A stretch of 27,623 bases of DNA from a virus: positions 1 to 27,623 of IMG/VR virus record IMGVR_UViG_3300042291_002304, one strand, 5' to 3'. The position numbers and the translations under genes were made by a program. The notes below the pieces were generated by a model, which had not been told where the DNA came from, made no database searches, and saw nothing but the letters and a program-made list of their open reading frames with translations. Of this stretch, positions 1 to 7,367 are shown piece by piece (the stretch's first letter is position 1; each line of letters starts with the position of its first letter).

Positions 1-2
1 TG

Positions 3-188
3 AATGAATTACGCCAAATATTGCAAGAAAAAAACTGGACACAACAACAAGCCGCCACCGCGCTTGGGGTAAGCCAAGCGCGTATTTCTGATTTGGTGCG
101 TGGCAAATGGGAAAAATTCAGCTTAGATATGTTGGTGACCCTAGCAAGCCTTGCTGGCCGTAAAATCAGTTTAATGACTCACGCTTAA
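3..188 (+). CDS. XRE/HTH_37-type antitoxin-like regulator, 3' part only
   Basis: The frame is open from the window edge to a TAA at 186-188, giving about 61 residues without a start. It reads as a helix-turn-helix: a TQQQAATALGVSQARISDLV core followed by RGKWEKFSLDMLVTLASLAG. This matches the pattern of antitoxins that pair with RelE/HigB-like toxins (HTH_37 type). Family members are usually about 90-100 residues, so roughly 30-40 N-terminal residues lie outside the window. A toxin gene would be expected just upstream, which cannot be checked here. The gene opposes the phage late operon, and its last 23 bases overlap the 3' end of the Rz1 gene. It may be a host gene flanking the prophage or a phage accessory gene. 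The fold is clear; the toxin partner is inferred. Confidence 0.75.
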   Translation, partial: NELRQILQEKNWTQQQAATALGVSQARISDLVRGKWEKFSLDMLVTLASLAGRKISLMTHA

Positions 189-435
189 CATCGAGTAAAA
201 CCACCTCCACCAGCCCATCATGCCGAATGCGGCAGTCATGATAAATCGCCGCCCATTCGGTCATGGTTTGCAGCACATCCCCGGCGGCGCCGTCAGTCAG
301 TGGCGGCAACTCTGGCGGGCAGCGCGCCAGCAGGCTGGCTTGCGGCATAACCCTTGGCGGCGGCATTGATGAGCAGGCGCCCAGCAGCAGGCAGGCACTC
401 ACGGCTATAGACCATACTATTGGTTTTAATTTCAC
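166..435 (-). CDS. Rz1: Rz1-like outer-membrane spanin lipoprotein
   Basis: This encodes 89 residues starting with GTG at 435, preceded by a strong GAGGAG site about 6 bases upstream. The N-terminus has a lysine-rich start, a hydrophobic stretch and an LGAC lipobox at residues 18-21, so Cys21 should be lipidated. The mature part is proline-rich (MPPPR, PPELPPL), typical of Rz1. The gene begins inside Rz (293-652) in another frame and runs about 127 bases past its end, the usual nested/overlapping spanin layout. With Rz it should bridge the periplasm and fuse the inner and outer membranes after peptidoglycan is cut. Its 3' end overlaps the convergent plus-strand regulator by 23 bases. Confidence 0.85.
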   Translation of the reverse strand: MKLKPIVWSIAVSACLLLGACSSMPPPRVMPQASLLARCPPELPPLTDGAAGDVLQTMTEWAAIYHDCRIRHDGLVEVVLLDVKRESLN

Positions 436-652
436 GGATCACTCCTCGGTCGATAATGCGTTCTGTGATTTTCAGGGCCGCTAGACGCTCTTCTACGGCT
501 GAAGCAATGGCCTCGCTTTTTGCCTGTGTTTTAACTGCCGTGCTGATGGCGGCTTTTTGAGCGACTAATTCCAGCGCATCGTGGCGCCAGCCATTCACCA
601 GCCACCCCGCGCCAAAGCCCAGCGCGGCAGCAATGATCGTGACCCGCATCAT
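293..652 (-). CDS. Rz: Rz-like inner-membrane spanin
   Basis: The protein has 119 residues. A hydrophobic N-terminal segment (about residues 3-21, TIIAAALGFGAGWLVNGW) is a single membrane anchor. An Ala/Lys/Glu-rich periplasmic region that should form a coiled coil follows. The start ATG at 652 overlaps the endolysin stop as ATGA, showing translational coupling, and a second ATG follows immediately. The gene contains the start of Rz1 in a different frame. It is the inner-membrane half of the spanin pair that disrupts the outer membrane as the last step of lysis. Spanin sequences diverge strongly, so the call rests on topology, position after the endolysin and the nested lipoprotein. Confidence 0.82.
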   Translation of the reverse strand: MMRVTIIAAALGFGAGWLVNGWRHDALELVAQKAAISTAVKTQAKSEAIASAVEERLAALKITERIIDRGVIREIKTNSMVYSRECLPAAGRLLINAAAKGYAASQPAGALPARVAATD

Positions 653-1116
653 GAGGTTTGCTCACATAAGGCACGCTCTGCTGCGCGGCGGCGAACCAGC
701 CCAGGGAGTTTTTCTCCGCCGGCGTAGACCCATCGACTCAGCTCTGCACAAGCGCCCGCTGTATCGCCAGCATTAAGTTTTTTAAGCAGGCTGGAGCGGC
801 AGAACTTCCCTCCCCCGACGTTAAAGGTAAAAGAGGCAAAAGCGCCGCGTTGATTGGCGGTCAGCGGCACGGTGACGCAAGCATCGATCGCTCGGTTGGC
901 CGTGATCAGATCAGCGGTCAACAAGTCTTTACAGGCATCCGAACTTTTCTTTTGCCCCAGCTTGACCTCTGCCCCAGTATGGCCCCAGCAGATGGTTGGA
1001 ATGCCAACCGGATCCGAATACGCCGCGGTGCGCAGCCCTTCAAAGTGCATCACCACCGGCGTGGCCAGCCCGATGGCCGCTGCCACCGCGGCACTGATGA
1101 TTTTCTTATTCATCAT
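649..1116 (-). CDS. SAR-type endolysin (glycoside hydrolase 24 lysozyme)
   Basis: This is a muramidase cutting peptidoglycan. Starting at the ATG at 1116, it has 155 residues; AGGAGG lies about 6 bases upstream, and the longer upstream reading lacks such a site. Residues 6-22 are a weakly hydrophobic, Ala/Gly-rich signal-anchor-release segment, so the enzyme is probably exported by Sec, tethered inactive, and released when the membrane is depolarised. The catalytic triad follows the lysozyme spacing E-x8-D-x5-T: Glu26, Asp35 and Thr41. Family residues ICWGHTG and GAFASFTFNVG are present. The start ATGATGA overlaps the holin stop, and the stop overlaps Rz as ATGA, giving a compact holin-endolysin-Rz-Rz1 cassette. 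Confidence 0.93.
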   Translation of the reverse strand: MMNKKIISAAVAAAIGLATPVVMHFEGLRTAAYSDPVGIPTICWGHTGAEVKLGQKKSSDACKDLLTADLITANRAIDACVTVPLTANQRGAFASFTFNVGGGKFCRSSLLKKLNAGDTAGACAELSRWVYAGGEKLPGLVRRRAAERALCEQTS

Positions 1117-1321
1117 TCGCTTCCTCCTCTTTATTCCCGCGTTTACGCAGCACGCGCCAGTACTTGAGCGCAAGTAAGCCAATCTGCAATACGAGATAAA
1201 GCAAGGTCACCAGCTGGATCAGTTCATCCATGCTCCATGAGCCCACCGCCGAAATACTGAGGGTGAATCCTGTTTTAATGCCGACGCTGCCGATATCGTC
1301 TTTCAACATGTTTTGATCCAT
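1106..1321 (-). CDS. Putative holin, small single-span lysis protein
   Basis: From the ATG at 1321 this is 71 residues. One strongly hydrophobic segment (LIQLVTLLYLVLQIGLLAL, about residues 33-51) is followed by a basic patch (KYWRVLRKRG) and an acidic tail, as in small phage holins such as the HP1 type. Its stop overlaps the endolysin start, and position is the main evidence for function. The start is uncertain. The ATG at 1321 directly follows the U-tract of an intrinsic terminator and has no clear ribosome site. A TTG at 1357 would add 12 residues encoded by the hairpin itself. Translation may therefore depend on that RNA structure. Confidence 0.65.
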   Translation of the reverse strand: MDQNMLKDDIGSVGIKTGFTLSISAVGSWSMDELIQLVTLLYLVLQIGLLALKYWRVLRKRGNKEEEANDE

Positions 1322-1344
1322 AAAAAAACCCGCTCGAGGCGGGT
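1322..1344 (-). terminator. Intrinsic terminator just before holin
   Basis: On the minus strand a 6-bp stem (ACCCGC / GCGGGT, 5-base loop) is followed by seven T. It lies between tail gene D and the holin, and its T-run touches the holin ATG. Confidence 0.8.
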
Positions 1345-1389
1345 GTGGTTTCTTCAATAAAAGGGGCTTTATGCGTGCAAACGGCTTTT

Positions 1390-2454
1390 TTATGCGGTGA
1401 TGGAGACCAGTTTTTTAGCGGGCTTTTTCTGCTTCGCGGGTTTTCTGGATTTCTTTAGCTGGGCTTTGCTGATCACCAGCTCAAGGCTGCTGGACCAGCC
1501 ATGGGCACTAAAATCATGGGTAATCGTATCCACCACCCACTGGCCATCTACCCCCTGCTTCACGCCTGACAGGCTGATTTTACGTTCGGCCACGATATCT
1601 GCCCGGCCTGCCAGATCCAGCGTTAAGGTGCCGGTGGAGCGGTTATTGCGCTCTAACGTCCCTTTTGCACTTGCCCCCGCCCGAGCTGCACTCGGCACAG
1701 AATGGCGAGCGGCCCGCACAGGCGCAGAAGGATTGTCTTTATCCGGCACAATGATTTCCAGCGTTTTACCGGTCTTTTTGTTATGGCTTTTAACAGCCAC
1801 GCCGCCCGACTCATTCCGATCTGAAAGGGTATAGCGCCAGCTTTTAATATCGGCCCTGTGTAGCACCAGCAGCGGAATCGCTTTGCCACTCACGCTTTTA
1901 GCCTGCCCGCCACGCGGAACGACAAGGAGTTTTCCGGCCTTGACGGAGGCGGTGGCATCGTACTGGCGGGCAATGCGCGTTATAAAGTGAATGTCCGATT
2001 CATTCACTTGATCCAGCCGCTCGACCTTGGCCTTCATTGTGCAGACCGGCGTCAGCTTATTACGCTGCGCAATCTCTTTGACCACCTGAGCGAGGCTGAC
2101 GTTTTCCCATGCATGGCGGCGCACCGCTTTTACCGTGCCAGATAAATCAGCAGGCCGGCCACGCAGGGTGATTTGTTGTGGCGGCCCACTGGATTCCACT
2201 TCATCAATCCGATAGCTGCCCAGCGTTGTTAGCCCTGTTTCCTGATAGCCCAGCGAAATCTGCAGCCGTGCACCTCGCGCCGGCAATGCCACTGCGCCAT
2301 CCCGGTCATCCAGCGAGATCTCCGCTTCATCACTATCCATCCCTGCTTTATCGGTAATGCGGATACTGAGCAGCCGATCCGACAAAAGCGCCGTAATATC
2401 ACGCCCAATGGCTTGGCCCGCAGCCGTGGCCACAATTTTAAAGATGGGTTGCAT
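1390..2454 (-). CDS. D: Phage late control gene D protein (P2 gpD-like baseplate/tail hub)
   Basis: The protein has 354 residues (P2 gpD has 387). It has the pattern of the Phage_GPD family: an N-terminal beta-rich domain (ITALLSDRLLSIRITDKAG, DSDEAEISLDDRDGAVALPARG), then a SYRIDEVESSGPPQQITLRG block, and a middle AQRNKLTPVCTMKAKVERLDQVNESD region. These match the gp27-like hub ring connecting tube and spike. The C-terminus is lysine-rich (KKSRKPAKQKKPAKK). The neighbours U-X-D are in P2 order. In P2 the name 'late control' came from a historical phenotype; the protein is structural. Recognition is confident. Confidence 0.92.
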   Translation of the reverse strand: MQPIFKIVATAAGQAIGRDITALLSDRLLSIRITDKAGMDSDEAEISLDDRDGAVALPARGARLQISLGYQETGLTTLGSYRIDEVESSGPPQQITLRGRPADLSGTVKAVRRHAWENVSLAQVVKEIAQRNKLTPVCTMKAKVERLDQVNESDIHFITRIARQYDATASVKAGKLLVVPRGGQAKSVSGKAIPLLVLHRADIKSWRYTLSDRNESGGVAVKSHNKKTGKTLEIIVPDKDNPSAPVRAARHSVPSAARAGASAKGTLERNNRSTGTLTLDLAGRADIVAERKISLSGVKQGVDGQWVVDTITHDFSAHGWSSSLELVISKAQLKKSRKPAKQKKPAKKLVSITA

Positions 2455-2457
2455 GCT

Positions 2458-2664
2458 CTACTCCCAAAGCGTAATGGTTTCGCGCATCGGCGCAGCTAAA
2501 TCAGGGAAATAAATCATGACGCCTGAGGGATAGGGTTGTTTAATCGCCGCCAGCCCGTGATTGCGGGCCAGCACCGCTTCGACCGTGCCTTTCACATGGC
2601 CGTAAACGGCATAGCACAGGCGATCGAGCAGATCGCCATCACAGGTTCTGATAGTCTTCGCCAT
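2458..2664 (-). CDS. X: Tail protein X (P2 gpX-like)
   Basis: The start at 2664 gives 68 residues, almost the same as P2 gpX (67). The sequence MAKTIRTCDGDLLDRLCYAV and the later GLAAIKQPYPSGVMIYFP-type core fit the Phage_tail_X family, which has a LysM-like fold. A GGAG motif about 11 bases upstream supports this start. The longer frame beginning at 2775 would run deep into gene U and lacks family-like sequence. The gene overlaps the end of U by 26 bases and is followed 3 bases later by D. It is a small tail component, probably binding the tail-tube/baseplate region. Confidence 0.88.
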   Translation of the reverse strand: MAKTIRTCDGDLLDRLCYAVYGHVKGTVEAVLARNHGLAAIKQPYPSGVMIYFPDLAAPMRETITLWE

Positions 2665-3475
2665 AGCGTTTGAACTCCATATTAAAAGTCTGTTTGCGCG
2701 GTGCACCATCGGTAAAGAGAAACGCCTGATCCTCTTCAATATGGGTGATGTACCAGCGCCCGAAGGATTGCCCATAGCCCGTTGTTAGCGTGACGGGTTT
2801 CAATGTGCTGGCGATCTCACGCAAGGTGTCGAGATGCCCCGTTCCCTGCGTCGCCAAATAAATCACGCCATTAATTTTGATGGTCTCACCGCCTTTAGAG
2901 ACCGCCTGCTCAGCCGGTGTGCGGGTCAGCCGCTCTTGAGACTGAATGCCGTACTGGCTGGACCGGCTTAGGCGATCAAATGCCGCCTGCCCCAGCGCAA
3001 AGCGAAAGATCCGGCCTTTTTCAGCGGCGATTTCTAATAAAAAGCCTTTGGCGATCGGCGTTTCATCCCGGCGAATTCCTTCATCAAATAAAACATCACG
3101 CGCACGAATAGCGCCATTAACGCCAGCAGAACGCATATCCAGCACGCCCCCCATCGATTTCTTTAAGGCGCCATGGCTTAAATCCAGCCATGCACCGGCT
3201 TCACGCAATGCCTGACTGCTACTGCGGCTAATATCCCGCACAGCGAGCTGAAGCACGCCAGCGGAACGGCTCACCGCACGGGCATTGGGGCCATCCAGCA
3301 TTTCTCCCGCACTGGCAATCAGCCCCGCCGCTTTTTGAGTCAGCTCGGCTGCACTTCTGGCGTCTTTGATCGCCACAGAAATATCCCGTGGCAATATCCG
3401 CATATTGGCGACAGCAGCGGACCGGCTGGCCACTTGGGTGGCCGCCTGAAGTAAGGGCATAAAATCCATCATCAT
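2639..3475 (-). CDS. U: Tail protein U (P2 gpU-like) with long N-terminal extension
   Basis: The protein has 278 residues, against 159 in P2 gpU. The C-terminal half matches gpU: FRFALGQAAFDRLSRSSQYG, then GGETIKINGVIYLATQGTGH, a GRWYITHIEEDQ block and a terminal FNMEFKRYGED. The first ~145 residues are Ala/Ser/Arg-rich and predicted helical, with no counterpart in P2 gpU that I recognise. The start ATGATGATG overlaps the tape-measure stop, so translation is coupled; which of the three ATGs is used is unclear. The role is tail tip or tube termination. The extension might be a fused tail-tip helper domain; this is inference. Confidence 0.82.
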   Translation of the reverse strand: MMMDFMPLLQAATQVASRSAAVANMRILPRDISVAIKDARSAAELTQKAAGLIASAGEMLDGPNARAVSRSAGVLQLAVRDISRSSSQALREAGAWLDLSHGALKKSMGGVLDMRSAGVNGAIRARDVLFDEGIRRDETPIAKGFLLEIAAEKGRIFRFALGQAAFDRLSRSSQYGIQSQERLTRTPAEQAVSKGGETIKINGVIYLATQGTGHLDTLREIASTLKPVTLTTGYGQSFGRWYITHIEEDQAFLFTDGAPRKQTFNMEFKRYGEDYQNL

Positions 3476-6400
3476 CCTATTGAGTCATACATGGCAGAGC
3501 GGCTGGCCTGTTGCTGCCAGCCATCAAAAATGCGCTTCAAATGCGGGGCGATTTCAGCGGCAATCTGCTGCGGGTTTTTAACATCACCCTTTACCGTCAC
3601 CTGAATCGTTGGCTGAAAGGTGAAGACCTGGCTGGGAATGACTTTAGGCTCAGGCTTTGCAAGCGGAGGAACAATGACTGGCGGTGCAGCAGGTGGCGCA
3701 GAGGCTTTAGGAGCAGGCGGTTTTGCTGCCTCTTTACCCGCAATCGCCTTACCAATCAGCGCGCCGATTTTTTCACCGCCCAAAGCGCCAATGGCGCCGC
3801 CCAGCAAGCCCCCAATCGCAGTCCCTATACCTGGCGCAATCAGGGTGCCAATCACGGCCCCCATTTTGGCCCCCGCCAAGCCGCCAGCTAATGTGCCCGC
3901 AGCGCCGCCATAACCTTCGCCTTTCTCCGAGGCGGTTTTGGCATTTTTGTAAGTGTCATAAGCGGTAAAACCAGCACTGGCCACCGACAAAGCCGCCCCG
4001 CCCACCTTGCCCAAGACTTTGCCGCCGACTTTAAATGCTTGGCCTATCTTGGCTAATTTGCCAACCCGCTCCACGGCAGGCAGAGGCCCCAGCACAGGTT
4101 TTACCCGACCTGCACCGCGCCCACGTCTTTGGCTTGATCGCTCACGGCCCCCTCCAGATCGATCGGCGCCTTCCCCTGAAAGATCAAGACCGCCCCCTGC
4201 CAGCAGATTAGTGACAAAAACTTCTTGTACACCCCCCACATCCGTACCTTGCCCGCCTTGGCCATCCCGTAAGACACCCACAGCGTCATCTAAAAAACCT
4301 CCGACCGCCGCACCAATACCTGGCGCAATCATTTCGCCAAGGGTGGCGCCAATTTTGAGGCCATCGGGTGGCTTACCTGCCTGCGCTTTTTTCTCATCTG
4401 ATGGCAGTACAGATTCAGGGGCGTGTTCTCCATGTTTGTCATTACCATAAGCGGATGCACCTAACATCCCCAGCGCCAACGCCGATCTGCCAAAGCGGCT
4501 CACCAAACGCCCGCCCACCTTGAATGCACGGCCGATTCTGGCCCGTTTACCCGTCCGAACCGGCCCTTCTGCTGGCTGTGTATCCGATCTAGCTGGCGAT
4601 GCAGTGCCTCGTGCTAATGGCCTGCGGCTGGATCCGCCCAAGGGCCCCGCTGGCCAATTGGTGACAAAGACCTGCTGTACACCGGCCGCAGCACGGCCAG
4701 CCCCGCCTGCTGCAGAGCGGCCCTCACTGCTTGCACCGGGCAAACGCAGGCCTACTTTTTCTAGCGACTTACCGACCAGCCAAGTGCCCGCACCTGCGGC
4801 GACCCGTTTCAGCGCAACCAGCCCCACACCGATGCCAGCCGCTAAGGCAGTCAGCGCAATGGCCGGATTATTTGCGGTGATCGTTGTGCCAAATTTCAGC
4901 ACTTTTGCCGCTGTATCCGCTACAAAGTCAGTTACTGGGCGAATCGCATCACCAATCGTCACCATGGCCGCCGTGAATTCACTGGCGACCACATTCCATT
5001 TACGGTTTGAGGTTTCATCCCGTTTGGATTTATCGGTATCGAGTTTTTTAATCCCGTCGGTGTTTTGGATTTTGATCAGATCATCTTTAATTTGCTGACC
5101 ATATTTAATCTGTGCCAGCGCGGCAGAGCGGGCCTGCATATCACTGAGCACTTCCCCCAGCCCTGCTGCCTGCATATAGGCGGAGAGCGCTTCTTCTTCG
5201 GCTTTTTTATCCCCACTGGCGTTTTTGATCCGGGCTTTAATATCCGCCAGCTTTTTAGATCGGGTCGCATCGCCGCTGGTGGCTAGGTTTTCGGTCAGGC
5301 GCATAAAGGCCGCAACCGGCCCATCGCCATGGGCGCGCATGGTGGCTTCCATCGAGCCCTGCAGATCGATTCCCGCATCGGCAAACTTCTTATTGGAATC
5401 CGGCGAAGTGATTTTAGAGAGTAAGTTTTTAAAGTTAGTGGCCGCGCTGTCGGCATTGCCTGTCAGCTTAATCTGCGCTTGCAAGCTGGCGGCGATATAG
5501 CGCACGGCCTCTGGCCCTTGCATGCCCATGCTGCCTACTGTCGCCAGCAGCTCGGGCATAAATTTAGCCATCTTGTCGGATTCAAAAGCCCCGATATCAC
5601 CGGCCACCGCAATCTGGCCCATGACTTTTTCCATTTCAGCCTGATTCACGCCGTTTTGCTGTAATGAATAAATCAGTTGCGCAGCGTCGCCGGATTCCAT
5701 CTTTTGACCGATGGTAAGCTTGCCCAGCAAATCGCTATAGCCCACCGCTTCACGCCAGTCCATGCCTTGAGTAACGAGTCCATTCACGGAAGCGGCCAGA
5801 TCACTCTGGGCCATTTTTTGCCGTTTGGCGGCAGCGCGGATCGCCCCGTCCAGCTCCTTTTCTCCACCTTGCCCAGCGATGCCAGCTTTAATGGCGATAT
5901 CACGGATTTCAGCCTGATAATCGCCAGATATTTTGGTTGGAATCGCCGTTGTAGCCAGCCCCAGCCCTGCGGTGCGGCCCAGCTTCATGCCCGAATCCAT
6001 TTGCGTTTTGCCTGCTTCCTGCAGAGCTAAACCACGGCTGGTCCGGCCCAGGCGAATGTATTCTCGGTCCAGCTTATTTACCGCAATGCCCGCTTCTCTG
6101 AGCTGGCCAATATGCGTATCCAGACGACGACGCAGGCCGCCGTCAGCAACGGCCCGTTGAGAAGTCGCCACGTCTCGCATGCTAGAACCCAGCGCGGTAC
6201 TGGCTTGCCTTGCACCACCTAAAGCTTGGGTCTGCTGCTTTAATTCATTTTTATTGGCATGCAAAGCCGCACGCTTCGCTTCAAACGCTTGCTTGGCCCG
6301 TTTAGCTTCTTGCTGGGTTTTTTCCAGCTCGCGGGATAGCTTACTTTCTGCAGCGGTAGCCTCTTTACTCGCCGCAATCTGCGCCCGTTTTTCAGCAAGC

Positions 6401-6927
6401 AGTGCCTTTTGTCCTTTGGCCGCCAGCAGTGCGGCTTGATACTCGGCTTTCAGCGCCAGCACTTCTCCACTCTGGCCGGTTTTATCTTTGCGGGCGTGCA
6501 GCCAGGCGTTTTTCTTTGCTTCTGCAGCCGACTGAGTCAACTTCAGCGAGCGGCTCAGCGCGGTGTGTTCTGCCTCAAGTGCCGATACATCCGCCTTGCC
6601 CGCCGTACTCTTACGCATCGTCGCCAGCTGCTTTGCCATGCCTCCGACCCGATCCGTCGCGCCTTTCCAGTCTTTTTCAAGGCCGGTGACTTCTGAGCGT
6701 AAGGTGCGCACACCATCTAGGCCAATCCGGCGTGAGGCACGATCGGCCTGCTCCATACTGCGCTGCAGGCGCTGGGTCTCACCCACCAGCGATTGCAAAC
6801 CCTTAGTATTGGCGAGCTTGCCCTGTAAACCCTCGACCGAGCGCTGGGTTTTATGGATCGCAGAACCAAAGGTCGATGAGACAGCGCCACCGATCACAAT
6901 GCCGATGGCCAGATCTTTAGACATCAC
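3472..6927 (-). CDS. T: Tail tape measure protein (P2 gpT-like)
   Basis: The protein has 1151 residues (P2 T has 815). Its length should set tail length. The N-terminus to about residue 260 is rich in Lys/Ala/Glu heptads and should be coiled coil. About 325-560 is the TP901-type tape-measure core, starting near GDYQAEIRDIAIKAG. Hydrophobic Gly/Ala segments follow at about 684-710, and again near 960-1060 (GAVIGTLIAPGIGTAIGGLL), which could insert in the membrane during DNA ejection. Residues about 749-1050 contain an imperfect internal duplication (GVQxVFVTN at 749 and 899). The end overlaps U as ATGA. AGGAGG stands before the start, just after a terminator hairpin. Confidence 0.95.
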   Translation of the reverse strand: MMSKDLAIGIVIGGAVSSTFGSAIHKTQRSVEGLQGKLANTKGLQSLVGETQRLQRSMEQADRASRRIGLDGVRTLRSEVTGLEKDWKGATDRVGGMAKQLATMRKSTAGKADVSALEAEHTALSRSLKLTQSAAEAKKNAWLHARKDKTGQSGEVLALKAEYQAALLAAKGQKALLAEKRAQIAASKEATAAESKLSRELEKTQQEAKRAKQAFEAKRAALHANKNELKQQTQALGGARQASTALGSSMRDVATSQRAVADGGLRRRLDTHIGQLREAGIAVNKLDREYIRLGRTSRGLALQEAGKTQMDSGMKLGRTAGLGLATTAIPTKISGDYQAEIRDIAIKAGIAGQGGEKELDGAIRAAAKRQKMAQSDLAASVNGLVTQGMDWREAVGYSDLLGKLTIGQKMESGDAAQLIYSLQQNGVNQAEMEKVMGQIAVAGDIGAFESDKMAKFMPELLATVGSMGMQGPEAVRYIAASLQAQIKLTGNADSAATNFKNLLSKITSPDSNKKFADAGIDLQGSMEATMRAHGDGPVAAFMRLTENLATSGDATRSKKLADIKARIKNASGDKKAEEEALSAYMQAAGLGEVLSDMQARSAALAQIKYGQQIKDDLIKIQNTDGIKKLDTDKSKRDETSNRKWNVVASEFTAAMVTIGDAIRPVTDFVADTAAKVLKFGTTITANNPAIALTALAAGIGVGLVALKRVAAGAGTWLVGKSLEKVGLRLPGASSEGRSAAGGAGRAAAGVQQVFVTNWPAGPLGGSSRRPLARGTASPARSDTQPAEGPVRTGKRARIGRAFKVGGRLVSRFGRSALALGMLGASAYGNDKHGEHAPESVLPSDEKKAQAGKPPDGLKIGATLGEMIAPGIGAAVGGFLDDAVGVLRDGQGGQGTDVGGVQEVFVTNLLAGGGLDLSGEGADRSGGGRERSSQRRGRGAGRVKPVLGPLPAVERVGKLAKIGQAFKVGGKVLGKVGGAALSVASAGFTAYDTYKNAKTASEKGEGYGGAAGTLAGGLAGAKMGAVIGTLIAPGIGTAIGGLLGGAIGALGGEKIGALIGKAIAGKEAAKPPAPKASAPPAAPPVIVPPLAKPEPKVIPSQVFTFQPTIQVTVKGDVKNPQQIAAEIAPHLKRIFDGWQQQASRSAMYDSIG
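4008..4683 (-). repeat. Imperfect internal duplication in the tape measure gene
   Basis: Two related coding blocks each begin GVQ(Q/E)VFVTN (first codons at 4683 and 4233, exactly 450 bases apart). Each continues with an (A)(R/K)IG(R/Q)AFKVGG element and ends with an IAPGIG(A/T)A(V/I)GG element, the last of these near 4310 and 3830. The linkers differ in length, so the copies have diverged and are not a recent perfect repeat. The second block's glycine-rich end runs on to about 3770, beyond the listed span. Confidence 0.75.
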
Positions 6928-6937
6928 AGCCTCCTAT

Positions 6938-6963
6938 AAAAAAACAGCGGGCCTCAGCCCGCT
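6938..6963 (-). terminator. Intrinsic terminator between E' and tape measure gene
   Basis: On the minus strand a perfect 7-bp stem (AGCGGGC / GCCCGCT, loop TGAG) is followed after one G by seven T. It overlaps the last codons of the E' frame and lies directly upstream of the AGGAGG of gene T. Confidence 0.85.
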
Positions 6964-7085
6964 TCATCACGATTCAACCAGTGCCCAATCTCGCTGACCG
7001 GCACACTGCGTACCGTCTCACGCGACCAGCCCAGCTCCCGCGCCAGCCGTCTGGCTAACGGCCACCACTCATGGCTCCCTATCAT
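6954..7085 (-). CDS. E'-like frame of the tail assembly chaperone
   Basis: A 43-residue frame, from the ATG at 7085 to the TGA at 6954-6956, overlaps the end of gene E in the +1 (= -2) frame. It reads MIGSHEWWPLARRLARELGW, then SRETVRSVPVSEIGHWLNRD. This Trp/helical pattern resembles the short distal domains of tail assembly chaperone extensions (E' in P2). In P2 such a domain is made only as an extension of E by frameshifting. Here the frame is open upstream as far as the A6 run at 7117-7122. A -2 slip there would give a fusion of about 124 residues. Independent translation from the ATG is possible but has no good ribosome site. The existence of the domain is fairly clear; the mode of expression is inference. 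Confidence 0.6.
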   Translation of the reverse strand: MIGSHEWWPLARRLARELGWSRETVRSVPVSEIGHWLNRDEAG

Positions 7086-7326
7086 CGCTAAGTAAACGAA
7101 AATAAGCGTCCTGCAGTTTTTTGTAATCGCGCAAAGTCAGCTGCCGCAGGTCATTGGGCGCACAATCGCACAGCCGCGCAAACATCAGTTGTTCTCGCTC
7201 CGCATCGCTTTTGCCCAACACTTGCACATCGAGTTGATCACCCACCGTCGGCTCACGTAGCTGCAGCTGATTCACCAGCACATCGTTTAATTTAATCGCG
7301 GTGCTTAACTTAATCATTTCTTGCAT
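7069..7326 (-). CDS. E: Tail assembly chaperone E (P2 gpE-like)
   Basis: The protein has 85 residues, close to P2 gpE. It shows the Phage_TAC_7 pattern: AIKLNDVLVNQLQLREPTVG, DQLDVQVLGKSDAEREQLMF, then ARLCDCAPNDLRQLTLRDYK. It lies between tail tube FII and tape measure T, as in P2. It should bind the tape measure protein and guide tube polymerisation. The codons for residues 69-70 form an A6 run (TAC AAA AAA CTG) a few codons before the end, the probable site of frameshifting into the overlapping E'-like frame. AGGGA before the ATG at 7326 supports the start. Confidence 0.88.
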   Translation of the reverse strand: MQEMIKLSTAIKLNDVLVNQLQLREPTVGDQLDVQVLGKSDAEREQLMFARLCDCAPNDLRQLTLRDYKKLQDAYFRLLSDDREP

Positions 7327-7341
7327 GATGGTTCCCTGATC

Positions 7342-7360
7342 GGCCCGCCGTGTGCGGGCC
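7342..7360. other. Hairpin without U-tract between FII and E
   Basis: An inverted repeat GGCCCGC / GCGGGCC with a 5-base loop lies between the tail tube gene and E. Neither strand has a run of T after it, so it is more likely an mRNA-stability or processing hairpin than a terminator. Confidence 0.6.
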
Positions 7361-7367
7361 TCTGTGT

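Noticed and set aside
3511-6997. Long plus-strand open frames opposite the tape measure gene
   Set aside because: They are low-complexity mirror frames of a GC-biased coding strand, with no ribosome sites or recognisable domains.
7069-7122. Canonical -1 frameshift from E to E' as in P2
   Set aside because: The -1 frame meets a TAG about ten codons after the A6 run and never enters the E'-like sequence.
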